A stretch of 64,000 nucleotides of DNA from Anaspis maculata (GCA_949128115.1 OX421967.1:7306070-7370069), one strand, 5' to 3'. Positions 1 to 12,547 are shown, counted from the stretch's first letter. Translations and numbers: made by a program. Notes: a model not told the origin generated them from the sequence alone.

Positions 1-345
1 CCTTTGTCCACTGCATCAAGCGAGTTATATAGTTTCAAAGTGCAAGGTCGCGGACTATTCCAATTCACGGAAATGCCTTTCGGCTTGACGAATGCTCCCG
101 TTACGTTGCAACAGAATATCAATACTATCGTCTGATTTCGATCATCATCTGGCAACTTTGACAACCGTTTTGGATCACCTTCGTGCTTCTAGATTGACAG
201 TCAGCCTGAGAAAGTGTCAGTTTTGCCGACCGCAACTGAAGCTCTTGGGATGTATCGTTGATCGTCGCGGATTGAGGACTGACCCGGATACGATTCAAGC
301 CATGCTGGACCGTTACCCAAGTCCAAAACAGGGTTCTGTTACATT
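1..345 (+). pseudogene. pol: Ty3/gypsy pol fragment: reverse transcriptase palm/thumb
   Basis: Remnant of the reverse transcriptase of a Ty3/gypsy LTR retrotransposon, the enzyme that copies element RNA into DNA. Frame 1 from base 1 gives the conserved MPFGLTNAP motif (around 76-102) and then hits a TGA at 133-135. After a short internal deletion the following bases, in the frame that starts at 92, give the palm/thumb signature: HLATL, then KCQFCRPQLKLLG, then GLRTDP, the usual order after the catalytic YxDD box. That box itself is missing, so the enzyme is dead. The fragment is cut by the left edge of the window and runs directly into integrase sequence without RNase H between. Family assignment is firm; the clade is not resolved. 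Confidence 0.88.
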
Positions 346-760
346 CTGGTTGTTCCCGACGTGCTTTCGAAGTTTGTCCTGACTTTTTCTCTTCGAAGAA
401 CTGTCGCGGCTCCACCAGGTCATTTTACTCATCGGAGCACCACGAACGATATTGTGTGATAACGGAGTTCAGTTTCGAGTCGTCAATTGGCCCGTTTGGC
501 TGAAGAGGACGAGATCAACATTCAGTTCACACCTGATTACCATCCCAAATCCAATCCAACAAGCGAACAAACCGCGTGTTGAAGACCACGTTGTCTTATT
601 ATTTCAGAGAAGATCAACGAAGGTGGGAGGAGGATCAGCCACTTGCGCGATCCGCACTTCGATGCATGACGTCACGAGCTATACACCTTATTTCTTAAAC
701 GGATTGCTGGATCTGAGCAATTTTGAAGGCATCAAGGAGTACTAGCAACTGATACTAGAC
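345..760 (+). pseudogene. pol: Ty3/gypsy integrase fragment (founder-like first unit)
   Basis: Degraded integrase core of the same gypsy element. The strand-transfer DDE site is partly visible: CDNGVQF (from about 455) carries the second acidic residue. After a frame change, a NIQFTPDYHP-like stretch (from about 517) leads to the helix that normally carries the catalytic glutamate (family pattern HPQSNPVERANR). In this unit the helix is damaged, whereas several later units preserve it. RT-to-integrase spacing is far too short, so RNase H and the zinc-binding domain have been deleted. The unit is unique in still having the DNGVQF segment; all later copies lack it, which suggests the array to its right grew from the 3' part of this fragment. 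Confidence 0.8.
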
Positions 761-3700
761 TAAAAGTTCACATCTGATTACCATCCCCAATCCAACCCGG
801 TTGAGCAAGCAAACCGCGTGTTGAAGACCACGTTGTCTTGTTATTTGGGAAAAAACTAACGAAAGTGGGAGGGGTATCTTCAGTTACTTGTGCGATTCGT
901 ACTTCGGATCATGACGTCACGAGCTATACACCTTATTTCTTGAACGGATTCCTGAATCTGAGCATTTTTTAAGGCATCAAGAAGTACTAGCAACTGCTAA
1001 GAGATGTAAATCCAGTTCACACCTAATTACCATCCCCAATCCATCCCGGTTGAGGAAGCAAACCGCGTGTTGGAAATAACGTTGTCTTGTTGTTTGGGAG
1101 AGAACCAACGAAGGTGGGGGGAATATCTATACTCACCTGTGCGATTCGTACTTTGAATCATGACGTCACGAGCTATAAACCTTATTTCTTGAACGGATTT
1201 CTGAATCTGATCATTTCTGAAGGCAACAAGGAGTACTAGCAACTGCTACGAGATCTAAATCCAGTTCACACCTTATTACCATCCCTAATCCAACCCGGTT
1301 GAGCAAGCAAACCGCGTGTTAAGACCACGTCGTTTCGTTATTTGGAAGAAGATCAACAAAGGTGGCAGGAGTATCTACAATCAGTCACTTCTGCGATTCG
1401 TACTTCGAATCATGACGTCACGAGCTATATACCTTATTTCTTGAACGGATGTTCGGATTTGAGCATTTTTGAAGGCAAGGAGTACTAGCAACTGTTACGA
1501 GATCAAAATCCAGTTCATACCTAATTATCATCCCCAATCCAACCCGGTCGAGCGAGCAAACAGCGTGTTGAAGACCACGTTGTCTTTTTATTCGGGAGAA
1601 GATCAACGAAGGTGAGAGAAGTATCTAAAATCAGACACTTGTGCGATTCGTACTTCGAATCATGACGTCACGAGCTATATACCTCATTTCTTGAACGGAT
1701 TTTCGGACTTAAGCGTTTTTGAAGACAAGGAGTACTAGCAATTGTAACAAGATCAAAATCCAGTTCATACCTGATTACCATCCCCAATCCAACCCGGTCG
1801 AGTGAGCAAACAGCGTGTTGAAGACCACGTTGTCTTGTTATTCGGAAGAAGATCAACAAAGGTGGGAGGAGTATCTACAATCAGTCACTTGTGCGAATCG
1901 TACTTCTAATCATGACGTCACGAGCTATACACCTTATTTCTTGAACGAATTTCCGGATTTAAGCATTTTGAAAAGCTAGGAGTACTAGCAACTGCTACAA
2001 GATCAAAGCCCAGTTCACATCTGACTACCATCGCCAATCCAACCCGGTTGAGCGAGTCAACCGCGTGTTGAAGACCACGTTGTCTTGTTACTCGGGAGAA
2101 AATCAACGAAGGTGGCAGGAGTAACTACAATCAGCCACTTGTGCGATTTGTACTTCGAATCATGACGTCACGAGCTATATACCTTATTTCTTGAACGGAT
2201 GTTCGGATTTGAGCATTTTTGAAGGCAAGGAGTACTAGCAACTGTTACGAGTTCAAAATCCAGTTCATACCTAATTATCATCCCCAATCCAACCCGGTCG
2301 AGCGAGCAAACAGCGTGTTGAAGACCACGTTGTCTTGTTATTCGGGAGAAGATCAACGAAGGTGAGAGGAGTATCTAAAATCAGTCACTTGAGCGATTCG
2401 TACTTCGAATCATGACGTCACGAGCTATACCGTCCGTTTTTTTTTCTAGGCCCCAGCTTATAGCGCCTTTATTATGGGTTTTACACCCAGCATATCATAT
2501 ATTTTTGAAATCAGAAGAACAAAATCATTCGATTAATGGTATGTCAAATTATTTTTGACAGATGTCATTTTTTGACAATTGACGGAATAGTACTTGTGAC
2601 ACACCATTTTAAAGCCCATAAAATTCTTAGGAGAACTGTGTTTCCATTTCTAGAATAGGATGTCTTTTACAGCCTCTGGAAGTCTTTGAATAGTAAAAAT
2701 TGTTAAAATTCAGAAACACCTGCTCAATAAGTAAAAGGTATTTTTAATATCAACTGATGATAATATTCTGATTTTAAATCGTCCAAATTAGCGGGAGACT
2801 CTATAAACACCTTATCTTTCAGATATGCTCATAAAAAAATCGAGGGGGTCATACCTGGCCACTTCGGATACTATCGCGTTGGGCTGGCAGTTCCAATTCA
2901 CCGGTCGTTGAATCTCCCATTCAAGGAACAAGGAGACGGTCATTTCAAGTAACTTCTTCAGGACATTTTTCGTTTTATTGTGATTTTTTATTGATTATTA
3001 TCATTAGTTATTATTAAAAATGCCTGTTTTGCCTATACTTCCGTACGTATTGAGTATTTCTGAATTTCAACAATTTTTCCTATTTGAAGACCTCTAGAAG
3101 CTGTGAAAGATATCCCATTCTAAAAATGAAGACACAGTTTTCCTCATAATTTAATGGGCTTTAAAATGATGTATCACAAGTACTATTCTGTCAATTGTCA
3201 AAAAATGACATCTGTCAAAAATAATTTGACATACCATCAATCGAAAGATTTTGTTCTTCTGATTTCAAAAATATATAATATGTTGGGTGTGGAACCCATA
3301 ATAAAGGCGCTATAAGCTGGGGCCTAGAAAAAAAAACGGACGGTATACCTCATTTCTTGAACGGATTTTCGGATTTAAGCGTTTTTGAAGACAAGGAGTA
3401 CTAGCAACTGTAACAAGATCAAAATCCAGTTCATACCTGATTACCATCCCCAATCCAACCCGGTCGAGTGAGCAAACAGCGTGTTGAAGACCACGTTGTC
3501 TTGTTATTCGGAAGAAGATCAACAAAGGTGGGAGGAGTATCTACAATCAGTCACTTGTGCGAATTGTACGTCTAATCATGACGTCACGAGCTATATACCT
3601 TATTTCTTGAACGAATTTCCGGATTTAAGCATTTTGAAAGGCTAGGAGTACTAGCAACTGCTACAAGATCAAAGCCCAGTTCACACCTGACTACCATCGC

Positions 3701-4870
3701 CAATCCAACCCGGTTGAGCAAGTCAACCGCGTGTTGAAGACCACGTTGTCTTGTTACTCGGGAGAGAATCAACGAAGGTGGCAGGAGTAACAACAATCAG
3801 CCACTTGTGCGATTTGTACTTTGAATCATGACGTCACGGGCTATATACCTTATTTCTTGAACGGATTTTCAGATTTGAGCGTTTTTGAAGACAAGGAGTA
3901 CTAGCAACTGTAACAAGATCAAAATCCAGTTCATACCTAATTACCATCCCCAATCCAACCCGGTCGAGCGAGCAAACAGCGTGTTGAAGACAACGTTGTC
4001 TTGTTATTCGGGAGAAGATCAACGAAGGTGGGAGGAGTATCTACAATCAGTCACATGTGCGATTCGTACTTCGAATCATGACGTCACGAGCTATATACCT
4101 CATTTCTTGAACGGATTTTCGGATTTAAGCGTTTTTGAAGACAAGGAGTACTAGCAACTGTAACAATATCAAAATCCAGTTCACACCCAATTACCATTCC
4201 CAATCCAACCCAATTGAGCGAACAAACCGCGTGTTGGAAACCACGATGTCTTGTGATTTGGGAGAAGATCAACGAAAGTGGGGGGAGTATCTACAACGAA
4301 TCATGACGTCACGAGATGAACAACTTATTTCTTGAACGGATTTTCGGATATGAGCATTTTTGAAGGCAAGGAGTTCTAGCAACTGTAACGAGATCAAAAT
4401 CCAGTTCATACCTAATTATCATCCCCAATCCAACCCGGTCGAGCGAGCAAACAGCGTGTTGAAGACCACGTTGTCTTTTTATTCGGGAGAAGCTCAACGA
4501 AGGTGAGAGGAGTATCTAAAATCAGACACTTGTGCGATTCGTACTTCGAATCATGACGTCACGAGCTATATACCTCATTTCTTGAACGGATTTTCGGATT
4601 TAAGCGTTTTTGAAGACAAGGAGTACTAGCAACTGTAACAATATCAAAATCCAGTTCACATCCAATTACCATCCCCAATCCAAACCAATTGAGCGAGCAA
4701 ACCGCGTATTGAAGACCACATTGTCTTGTTGTTTGCGAGAAAGTCAACTAAGGTGGGAGGAGTATCTACAATCAGTCTTTTGTGGGATTCGTACGTCGAA
4801 GCATGACGTCACGGGCTATAAACCTTATTTCTTGAACGGATTTTCGGATTTGAGCATTGCTGAAGGCACC
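505..4870 (+). repeat. 250-bp satellite derived from gypsy integrase (14 units)
   Basis: Fourteen head-to-tail units, most exactly 250 bp, counted from the shared GACGTCAC motif at 668, 913, 1162, 1414, 1664, 1914, 2164, 2414, 3580, 3830, 4080 and three more up to about 4806. One unit near 4180-4400 is shorter by about 26 bp. Each unit translates in pieces to the end of an integrase core: IQFTPNYHPQSNP, ERANRVLKTTLS, then RRWEEYLQS and TSYTPYFLNGF, followed by a TAG within GAGTACTAGCAACTG. The period is not a multiple of three and the stop recurs, so it is satellite DNA rather than a gene. A 914-bp DNA transposon splits one unit at 2430-3343. Confidence 0.93.
2430..3343 (-). mobile_element. 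Tc1/mariner-superfamily element with long TIRs, 914 bp
   Basis: The ends are perfect inverted repeats beginning CCGTCCGTTTTTTTT, and inverted similarity continues for about 320 bp on each side (for instance the TTGACAGATGTCATTTTTTG block near 2557 and its mirror near 3200). The flanks are TA on both sides (2428-2429 and 3344-3345). Removing the element plus one TA restores exactly one 250-bp satellite unit, since 1166 = 914 + 2 + 250. The loop carries a minus-strand transposase scrap near 2845-2945 with LNGRFNDR and PKWPGMTP, the remains of the segment before the third acidic residue in mariner-like DDE transposases. Stops show it is non-autonomous. Confidence 0.9.
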
Positions 4871-5025
4871 GGAAACAAATCTGCGTTGCCCTTTTTCTTG
4901 ATCGAGCCCAGCCCTTGTTTTACCAGCAGCTGGTGGGCAGGAGTTTGCAGAGACAAGTTGCTAAGACCCCCCTTGAAATTGAACTTGTCGTTTAGGGCTT
5001 TCATACAGAAGAACACTAGAAGGAA

Positions 5026-5232
5026 ATGTTGGAATTGTTGTTGACTCAACCGGGAGTTTCTCGGAGGAAAGCTGTTTTCGGGGAAGTGGCTAAAAGTACT
5101 TGCGAATTGAACAAAGCCTGGACTGGTTTGATCGAATACGCGTCTCGTGGTTTATCACTAGCTGAACGCAACTATTGCAAGGCTGATAGAGAACGCGCGA
5201 TGGAAATATTTGCATTCTCTCCGCTTAAATAA
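5026..5232 (+). pseudogene. pol: Ty3/gypsy RNase H scrap, out of normal order
   Basis: A 68-codon open frame ends in a recognisable RNase H piece: YASRGLSLAERNY followed by ADRERAMEI, matching the gypsy pattern in which this stretch precedes the third catalytic acidic residue (usually YASR.L..AE.NY...DRE). RNase H should lie between RT and integrase; here it sits 3' of the integrase array, so the parent element has been rearranged or this comes from another copy. The first 37 codons and the 4870-5026 stretch were not recognised. No function is expected. Confidence 0.7.
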
Positions 5233-5234
5233 TG

Positions 5235-5905
5235 TAGAATGATGGAAATTATCGTTGGTGATGTAGAAGTATTAGGCAAAAGTCCACTTGTTAGCACAAA
5301 GGATGAGGGTCACACCTGACGCGAATTTCCACACAAGAGACGAAAAGTAGTAGGATGAGGGTTGGGTTTGGTGTGTTTGTATGTGTGTGTATAAGGACAT
5401 ATGAGGGATTACGACCCGACGGAGGTATTCGTTTTCCTTTTATAACAGACAGCAAAGAACATTAGGCACGAGGTAAAATTACATCCCGCACACATAGCCT
5501 TTTAGTTGGCACGTCACAATTATTTCTCGCCGGGTAACTTTTATACAATTTCCCCAACCCTTTTCCCTTTTCTGGCGGTGGGTGAATGTGTGTGTCCCGT
5601 CAGACACACATACACATATGCGAATAATAAAAGATGTATCAACGTCTATGTGAATGAGTATGATGGTCTGTGCATACATTAGCTTGACCAACAACGACCG
5701 CTCTGGAGAGTATTATTTTCACTGATCATCATTGTTTCGGTATTTCCACTGCACTGTTGCCTACTCTAGAACTGCCAATGGGCTCAAACCAAAGTGCATC
5801 CTTGTAACATTCGAAAGAGACCTGAATGGTGAATTTCTGTCAAGGAATAAGCCCACAGCGTTTGATTACGCAACGCCTTATTTTACCAATTCAACTCCAT
5901 CCGTA
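5235..5905. other. Non-repetitive island
   Basis: About 670 bp with no recognisable gene. It holds short TG-rich stretches (around 5360-5395) and ordinary mixed composition. Small open frames here show no family motif and are judged accidental. Array A begins at its right edge, near the ATGATTCAAAGACTGC block at about 5909. Confidence 0.5.
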
Positions 5906-8845
5906 ACCATGATTCAAAGACTGCAAGATGTCACAAGTCATAGTTGCAAGTCAGTGAGTCAAGTCAAGCGGTTTCATTCAGAAGTCAGTTCAGGTAAAAA
6001 GAGATCGGGAGAACGAATGTTCACGGAAAGTTTTTCTACGCGGTGTGACAAGCCATATTTTCAAGTCAATTAAGTCAGTCAATAGAGACAATTGGTCAAA
6101 TTAGTAAGTCAAGTGAAGCAGTTGAATGATTCAGTACACTTTCGCATTTTTGTAAAATAAGTCGCTCAAGTAAGCCAGCCTAGGCAGAGTCAATCGATCA
6201 GTCGATGAATCATTCAAGTCGGTCGAGTCAGTCGATCAGTCGACAAAGTCAGCCAATCAAGTAAGTCATTCCGTGGAGTTGTTTGTCGAATCACTCGAGT
6301 AAGTCGGCAGTCGGATGAGTCGATGGAATCCGTCGATCAAGTCGGTCGAGTCAGTCAGCCGAAACAGTCGAGTAAGTCAGCAGTCGAATTGTTGAGTTAC
6401 TCGAATTATCTAGTGGGTCAGTCGAATCAGTCCTCAAGTCGGTCAGTCGTGTCAGTTATTAAAAAACGGTCCCAATCGCAAGCTATGATTATTGAAAGTT
6501 GGCGTGTCAAGTCACGCGGTTATTCAAGTTAGTTCAGGTGAAAAAGAGGTCTAGAAAATAAATCCTCAAGTCAGTAAGTCAGGTAAAGTCAGTCGAGTCA
6601 ATCAGTACAATTCCGTATTTTTGTAAAATAAGTCAGTTGAATAAGTCAGCCGAGGTAGTCTCGGTCAATCAAGTAGTAAGTTATTACACTAATAAGTCAT
6701 TGGAGTCAGTAAGTCAAGTAAGTCGGTCGATCAGTAGATAAAGTCAACCAATCGAATCAAACCCCGTCACTCGAGTAGTTTGTCGAATCAGTCGAGTAAG
6801 TCAGCACTCGGATGGGCCGGTAGAGTCCGTCAATCGAGTTGGTCCATCCAGTCAACCGGAATAATCGAGTAGGTCAGCAAACGGGTCTTTCAGTCTGGTA
6901 ATTTGGTCAAGTCAGTCAATCAAGTGAATTGGTCGTATCAGTCACGTCACTCACTCGAATCAGTCGTGGCAGTCAGTCGAGCCGTGTCACTTGAGTCGGT
7001 CAGTCGAATCTGGTCGATCGAGTTGGCCAGTCGAATTGATTAGTCGAAATGATGAATCGATAAAGTCAGCAGTCGAGTGGGCCTGTCGATCAATCTGGTG
7101 AGTCATTCGAGTCGGATCAGTTAGTCATTAAATCAGCCAGAGTCAGTAGAGTCAGTCAGTACACTTTCGGATTTTCGTAAAATAAGTCATTTGAGTAAGT
7201 GAACTAGAGTAGTCGTTTATCAATCGTGTAAGTCATCCAAGTCAGTCGAGTCAGTCAGTCGAGTTAGCTCAGTCAGTCGAGTAAGTTTGTCGAATTAGTC
7301 GAGTGAGACAGTTCAAGTTATCACTTGACAGTCGAGTTGAGTCGGTCGAGTTAGTCGAGTCGGTCAGTCCAGGAATTCAACAGTCTTCAAGTCAAAATAT
7401 CTAGTGAGTCAGTCGAATCGGTCGCGCAACTCACTCATTCGTTACAGTCGTTACACTCAGTCGTTACAGTCGTTACAGTCAGTCAAGTCAGTCGGTGGAC
7501 TCAATCATTTAAAAATGTCTCAATTGGAACTACCCATTTTTGAAATTGAACCATAATACAAAGACTTCGCAATATGTCACAAGCCATATTCAGTCAAGTC
7601 AAGGATTCATTATAGTCAGTTCAGGTGAAAAGAGGTCTGGAAACTTCTAGAAAGTTTTTTTACGCGGTGTGACAATCCATATTTCCAAGTCAATTGAGTC
7701 AGTCATTCGAGACAATTGGTCATATCAGTAAGTCAGCTGAAGCAGTCGAGTCAGTCAGTACAATTCCAATTTTTGTGAAATAAGTCACTTGAAGTAAGTC
7801 AGCCGAGTTAGTCAATCGATCACTCGAGCAAGTCATCCAAGTCAGTTGAGTCATCAGTCAAGCTATTCAGCAGTCTAGTAAGTCAGCAGTCGAGTTGTCA
7901 CTTTAATCAGTTGAGTCGGGTCAATCGAGTTAGTCAGTCGAGTTTGGGTCACTCGAGTTGGCCAGTCAAATCGATCAGTTTTGCAAGTCAGCAGTCGAGT
8001 GAATCATTGAAATTATCCAGTGAGTCAGTCGAATCAGTCACTCAAGTCGGTCGGCCGGTGGAGTCAGTCTATTAAAAAACGGTGCCCATCGCAAGTCATA
8101 ATTGAAAGTTGGTGTGTCAAGTCACGCGGTTATTCAAGTCAATTCAGGTGAAAAAGAGGTCTGGGAAATTAATTCTCAAGTCAGTAATTCGGGTAAAATC
8201 AGTCAAGTCGGTCAGTACAATTCCGTATTTTTGTAAAATGAGTCAATTGTATAAGTCAGCCGAGGTAGAGTCTCGATCAATCAAGTAAGTCATTGGAGTC
8301 AGTAAGTCGAGCTATTCAGCAGTCGAGTAAGTCGGTCGATGAGTAGACAAAGTCAGCCAATCGAATCAAGCCCCGTCAGTCGTGTAGCTTGTCGAATCAG
8401 TCGAGTAAGTCAGCACTCGGATGGGTCGGTAGAGTCCGTCAATCGAGTCGGTCCACTCAGTCAACCGGAACAGTCAAGTAAGTCAGCAAACGAGTCTTTC
8501 AGTTTAGTAATTTAGTCAAGTCAGTCAATCAAGTGAATCGGTCGTATCAGTCACGTCACTCACTCGAATCAGTCATGGCAGTCAGTCGAGCCGTGTCACT
8601 TGAGTCGGTCAGTCGAATCAAGTCAATCGAGTTAGCCAGTCGAATTGGTTAGTCGAAATGATGAATCGATAAAGTCATTCGAGTCGGATCAGTCAAGTCA
8701 GTCATTCTAGTCAGTCCTTCGAGTCAGTCGGGTCGAGTCAGTCAGTCTATTCAGTCAGTTTAGTCGTTAAACCCATTTGGTCGGTCTAGTCACTTAGTTT
8801 AGTCAGTCAAGTCATCGTTCAGCCAATCAAGTCATGTAAGAAACT
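5906..8845 (+). repeat. Array A: degenerate GTCAGTCGAGT-type satellite
   Basis: Built from drifting 4- and 8-bp words (GTCA, GTCG, GAGTCAGT) with no fixed short period, punctuated by conserved non-repetitive boxes. One box reads ACGGT..CAATCG (near 6465, 8080). Another is the GTGTGACAAGCCATATTT box (near 6049, 7665). A third is the CAATTCCGTATTTTTGTAAAAT box (near 6605, 8219). The boxes recur in the same order in arrays B and C, so the real unit is a long composite one. Open frames rich in S, V and Q (for example SVESVDQVG-like) are translations of the simple words and not genes. Confidence 0.9.
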
Positions 8846-11215
8846 ATCCACTTTGCAAAGTGATGAATATTCAGAAAGCTTTGAGATTTTCAAGCGGAAA
8901 ACAGTTTTGATGGAAAACAAAACAAATGGGAAGTAGTTTTTGGGGTTTTGAATGCAGAAACTAGGAGGAAGACAATTTTGAGTCTTTGAAGCCTAAATGA
9001 GAGAAAATTTCTGTTCAAGAAGCATACAACTTGTAGGAAAGCACTTTTGAGCTTTCAAAGAAGACATGTGAGAAAAAACGTTTGGAGATTTTCAAACGAC
9101 AACAGATTTTGATCAAAAAGGTTCAACTATCTAAAATCAGAAGAAAATTTTGAGGCTCAAGTGGTGGATAGTTATGATAAGAAAAGCCAAATTGAGAAGA
9201 AAGTTTTGCGGTTTCGAAAGCAGAATGAAGCAAATATTTGAAAGAAATAGGTTTTGAGACGTTCAAGCGGTAGTAAGTTTCGATAACAAAGTCTCGATTG
9301 TCTTAAATGCGAAGGAAACTTCAAGGTTTTCGAGCAGTGAATAGTTTTGATAAGAAAAGTCGGGACTGGAAGGAAGTTTTGGGGCTGGAAAGCGGTAACG
9401 GAGAGAAAAGAACTTTTGAGTCTCTTTTGGGATAAAAAAGGTTTAACTATCTAAAATCAGAAGGAAATTTTGAGGCTCAAGTGGTGGATAGTTATGATAA
9501 GAAAAGCCAAAATGGGAAGAAAATTGTGTGGTTTCGAAAGCAGAATGAAGCAAATATTTGGAAGAAATAGGTTTTGAGACATTCAAGCGGTAGTAAGTTT
9601 GGATAACCAAGTCTCGATTGTAAAAAATGAGAAGGAAACTTTGAGGTTTTCGAGTGGTGAATAGTTTTGATAAGAAAAGTCGGGACTGGAAGGAAGTTTT
9701 GGGGCTGGAAAGTGGTAACTGAGGGAAAAGAACTTGTGGGTCTCTTTTGGGATAGAAAAGGTTTATCTATCTAAAATCAGAAGAAAAATTTGAGGCTCAA
9801 GTGGTGTATAGTTATGAAAAGAAAAGTCAAAATTGGTAGAAAGTTTTGTGTTTTCGAAAGCAGAATAAAGCAAATATTTGAGAGAAATAGGTTTTGAGGC
9901 ATCCAAGCGGTAGTAAGTTTGGATAACAAAGTCTCGATTGTCTAAAATGAGAAAGAAACTTTGAGGTTTTCGAGCGATGAATAGTTTTGATAATAAAAAT
10001 CGGGACTGGAAGGAAGTTTTGGGGCTGGAAAGCGGTAACTGAGAGAAAAAACTTTTGGGTCTCTTTTGAGATAAAAAAGGTATATCTATCTACAAACAAA
10101 AGAAAATTTTGAGGCTCAACTGGTGTATAGAGTTATGATAAGAAAAGCCAAAATGGGAAAAAAATTATGTGGTTTCGAAAGCAGAATGAAGCAAATATTT
10201 CAAAGAAACAGGTTTTGAGACATTCAAGCGGTAGTAAGTTTGGATAACAAAGTCTCGATTGTCTAAAATGAGAGGGAAACCCTGAGGTTTTCGAGCGGTG
10301 AATAGTTTTGATAAGAAAAGTCGGGACTGGAAGGAAGTTTTTGAGCTGGAAAGCGGTAACTGAAAGAAAAGAACTTTTGGGTCTCTTTTGGGACCAAAAA
10401 GGTTTATCGATCTAAAATGGGAAGAAAATTTTGAGGCTCAAGTGGTGGATAGTTATGATAAGAAAAGCCAAAATGGCAAGCAAATTTTGTGGTTTCGAAA
10501 GCAAAATGAAGCAAATATTTGCAGAAATAAGTTTTGAGACATTCAAGCGGTAATGAGTTTGGATAACAAAGTCTCGATTGTCAAAAATGAGAAGGAAACA
10601 TTGGGGTTTTTGAGCGGTGATAAGTTTTGATAAGAAAAGTCGGGACTGGAAGGAAGTTTTGGGGCTGGGAAGCGGTAACTGAGAGAAAAGAACTTTTGGG
10701 TCCCTTTTGGGATAAAAAAGGTTTATCTATCTAAAATCAGAAGAAAATGTTGAGGCTCAAGTGGTGGATCGTTATGGTAAGAAAAGCCAAAATGGGAAGA
10801 AAATTTTGTGTTTTCGAAAGCAGAATAAAACAAATATTTGAAAAAAATTAGTTTTGAGACATTCAAGCGGTAGTAAGTTTTGATAACAGAGTCTCTTTGA
10901 GAGAAATTTTGAGGTTTTCGAGCGGTGAATAGTTTTAATGACAAAAGTCGGAACTGGAAGGAAGTTTTGGGGCTGGAAAGCGTTAACTAAGAGGAAAGCA
11001 CTTTTGAGTCTTAAAAGCATCATTGGGGTGGAACTCGGGATGGAAGTTTTGATGAATTCTAGGTCTAGCAGAAAAACTTGACGAAAGACATCTTCGAGGA
11101 ACTGAAGCAGGAGCTCGAGGGAAGAAAGCATCGAATCTTTCAGACGGTAGAAGGTTTCGATAAAAATAAGATTTCGATGTCCAAGAAGAAGAAGTAATTA
11201 GAAGACGAGTCATTC
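8846..11215 (+). repeat. Array D: 320-bp tandem repeat (gaaagttttgagg type)
   Basis: The AGTCTCGATTG word occurs at about 9291, 9612, 9932, 10252 and 10572, giving a period of 320 bp over about six units. Each unit is itself made of related 35-45-bp A-rich, G-rich words such as GGAAGTTTTGGGGCTGGAAAG and AGCGGTAGTAAGTTTGG. The left part (8846-9150) and the right part (10980-11215) are more diverged and aperiodic. No coding potential is evident on either strand. Confidence 0.9.
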
Positions 11216-12547
11216 GCCTATCGAAAGCAACTATTGAAGCTTTAGCAAATTTACGTTGTTATTCAACGTCAGACAGATCTAACAAATAATTCCATGAGTA
11301 CCTAGGATTGATTTTGGAGCGTTGAAATCGGAGAGCTGGAACTGAACGTTGAATATGTACTGCAAAATTTTCGATTTTGTTTCCTTTTCGGGAATCTTGG
11401 AAGCGGTGCTTCGCTCGCGCCTGGAAACGGCGGGATGAGTGCGGCACACTCGAAGGGATTGAAGGAACGGTCCAAGTTGGCCGCGCGCGGATTACGTCTC
11501 GCGAAGCGAAAGCCTCAAACTGCAATTATCGGGATTATTATGTCGTTCTGTAGTCACTTATAATCGCCGGAGAGTGAGAGAAACATTAAAAGAAACAGCC
11601 CACCCCCACTGAATACTGATTTCTGAGCTAGCTGCGATAATTACCAGCTCCAAGTAAGACGACGGCTTTCAAAAGACGCACACTCTGTACCTACCGCCAA
11701 CCACCTATTTAATCTCTTCCGATCCTTAATCCTTTCGGATGTAATTTTAATGCGAATCCTCCGACCATTCAAATAAGCAGCAAGTTTCAGTATAATGACA
11801 CAACGCTTCTTGAATATGGAAATGCAAAAGTCATCAGCGTCAATTTGTGCGGGCATACACCTTATACCTGATGCAGCGGCGGAGCGCTAAACTTTGAACT
11901 TAATTTTGGTTAGGGCACACGTCCAACCGGAAATGGACCTTTTTAATACACCGACGAATAAGAGAGCACGCTTCCGCGAGAGAAAAGTTCTTTGCTTTCC
12001 ATATTAATTATGCTATATACGTAGAGACTTCCTAATAATAAATGTCCGCTGGCTGTGGCGGAGGGGTGTGGGGGGAGGAGAGACGATGATGGTGACGGTT
12101 ATAATGAAAAGAAATTCTAATTAGGAAAATACGAAGTGTGAGAGAAGAGAGAAAAGAGCGCCCGGGCATAAACTCCTGGATTTATGATTTTTATTCGCAC
12201 CGTTCGCCGGAAATGGTAATGCGACATGTTTTTACATCAGCGGTAATGGATAAGTTGGGTTAAGTGTCGCGCGCGCTGTGGCCTGAGCGCTGTGTGAGCA
12301 TCAGCATCAGCAGCAGCAGCAGCAGCAGCAAACTTTGACTTCAACAGTTAGGACGCGTTCTGATTTTGGCTTTTGCTCTCGCTCTTCTCTCGGCCCCCTC
12401 AAGAGAGATTTTACGACTCTGATATGAACTTTCCACTCCTGAATTTAGTGTGTCATCAATTTTTAGCTGTGTTTTACTCCGGTGCGAAAAGCACCGTGTA
12501 CTTACTCTCACACATAGTTTGACCGGAGTGTCGCTCTACAACGGCAA
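11216..12547. other. Palindrome spacer: non-repetitive island
   Basis: Left part of the roughly 1.5-kb stretch between the two inverted arms. It is GC-mixed, with a (CAG) run of nearly eight copies at 12308-12330 and GA-rich pieces near 12070-12160. No protein family was recognised in any frame. It could be conserved non-coding DNA that was present before the arrays expanded, which is an inference. Confidence 0.5.
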
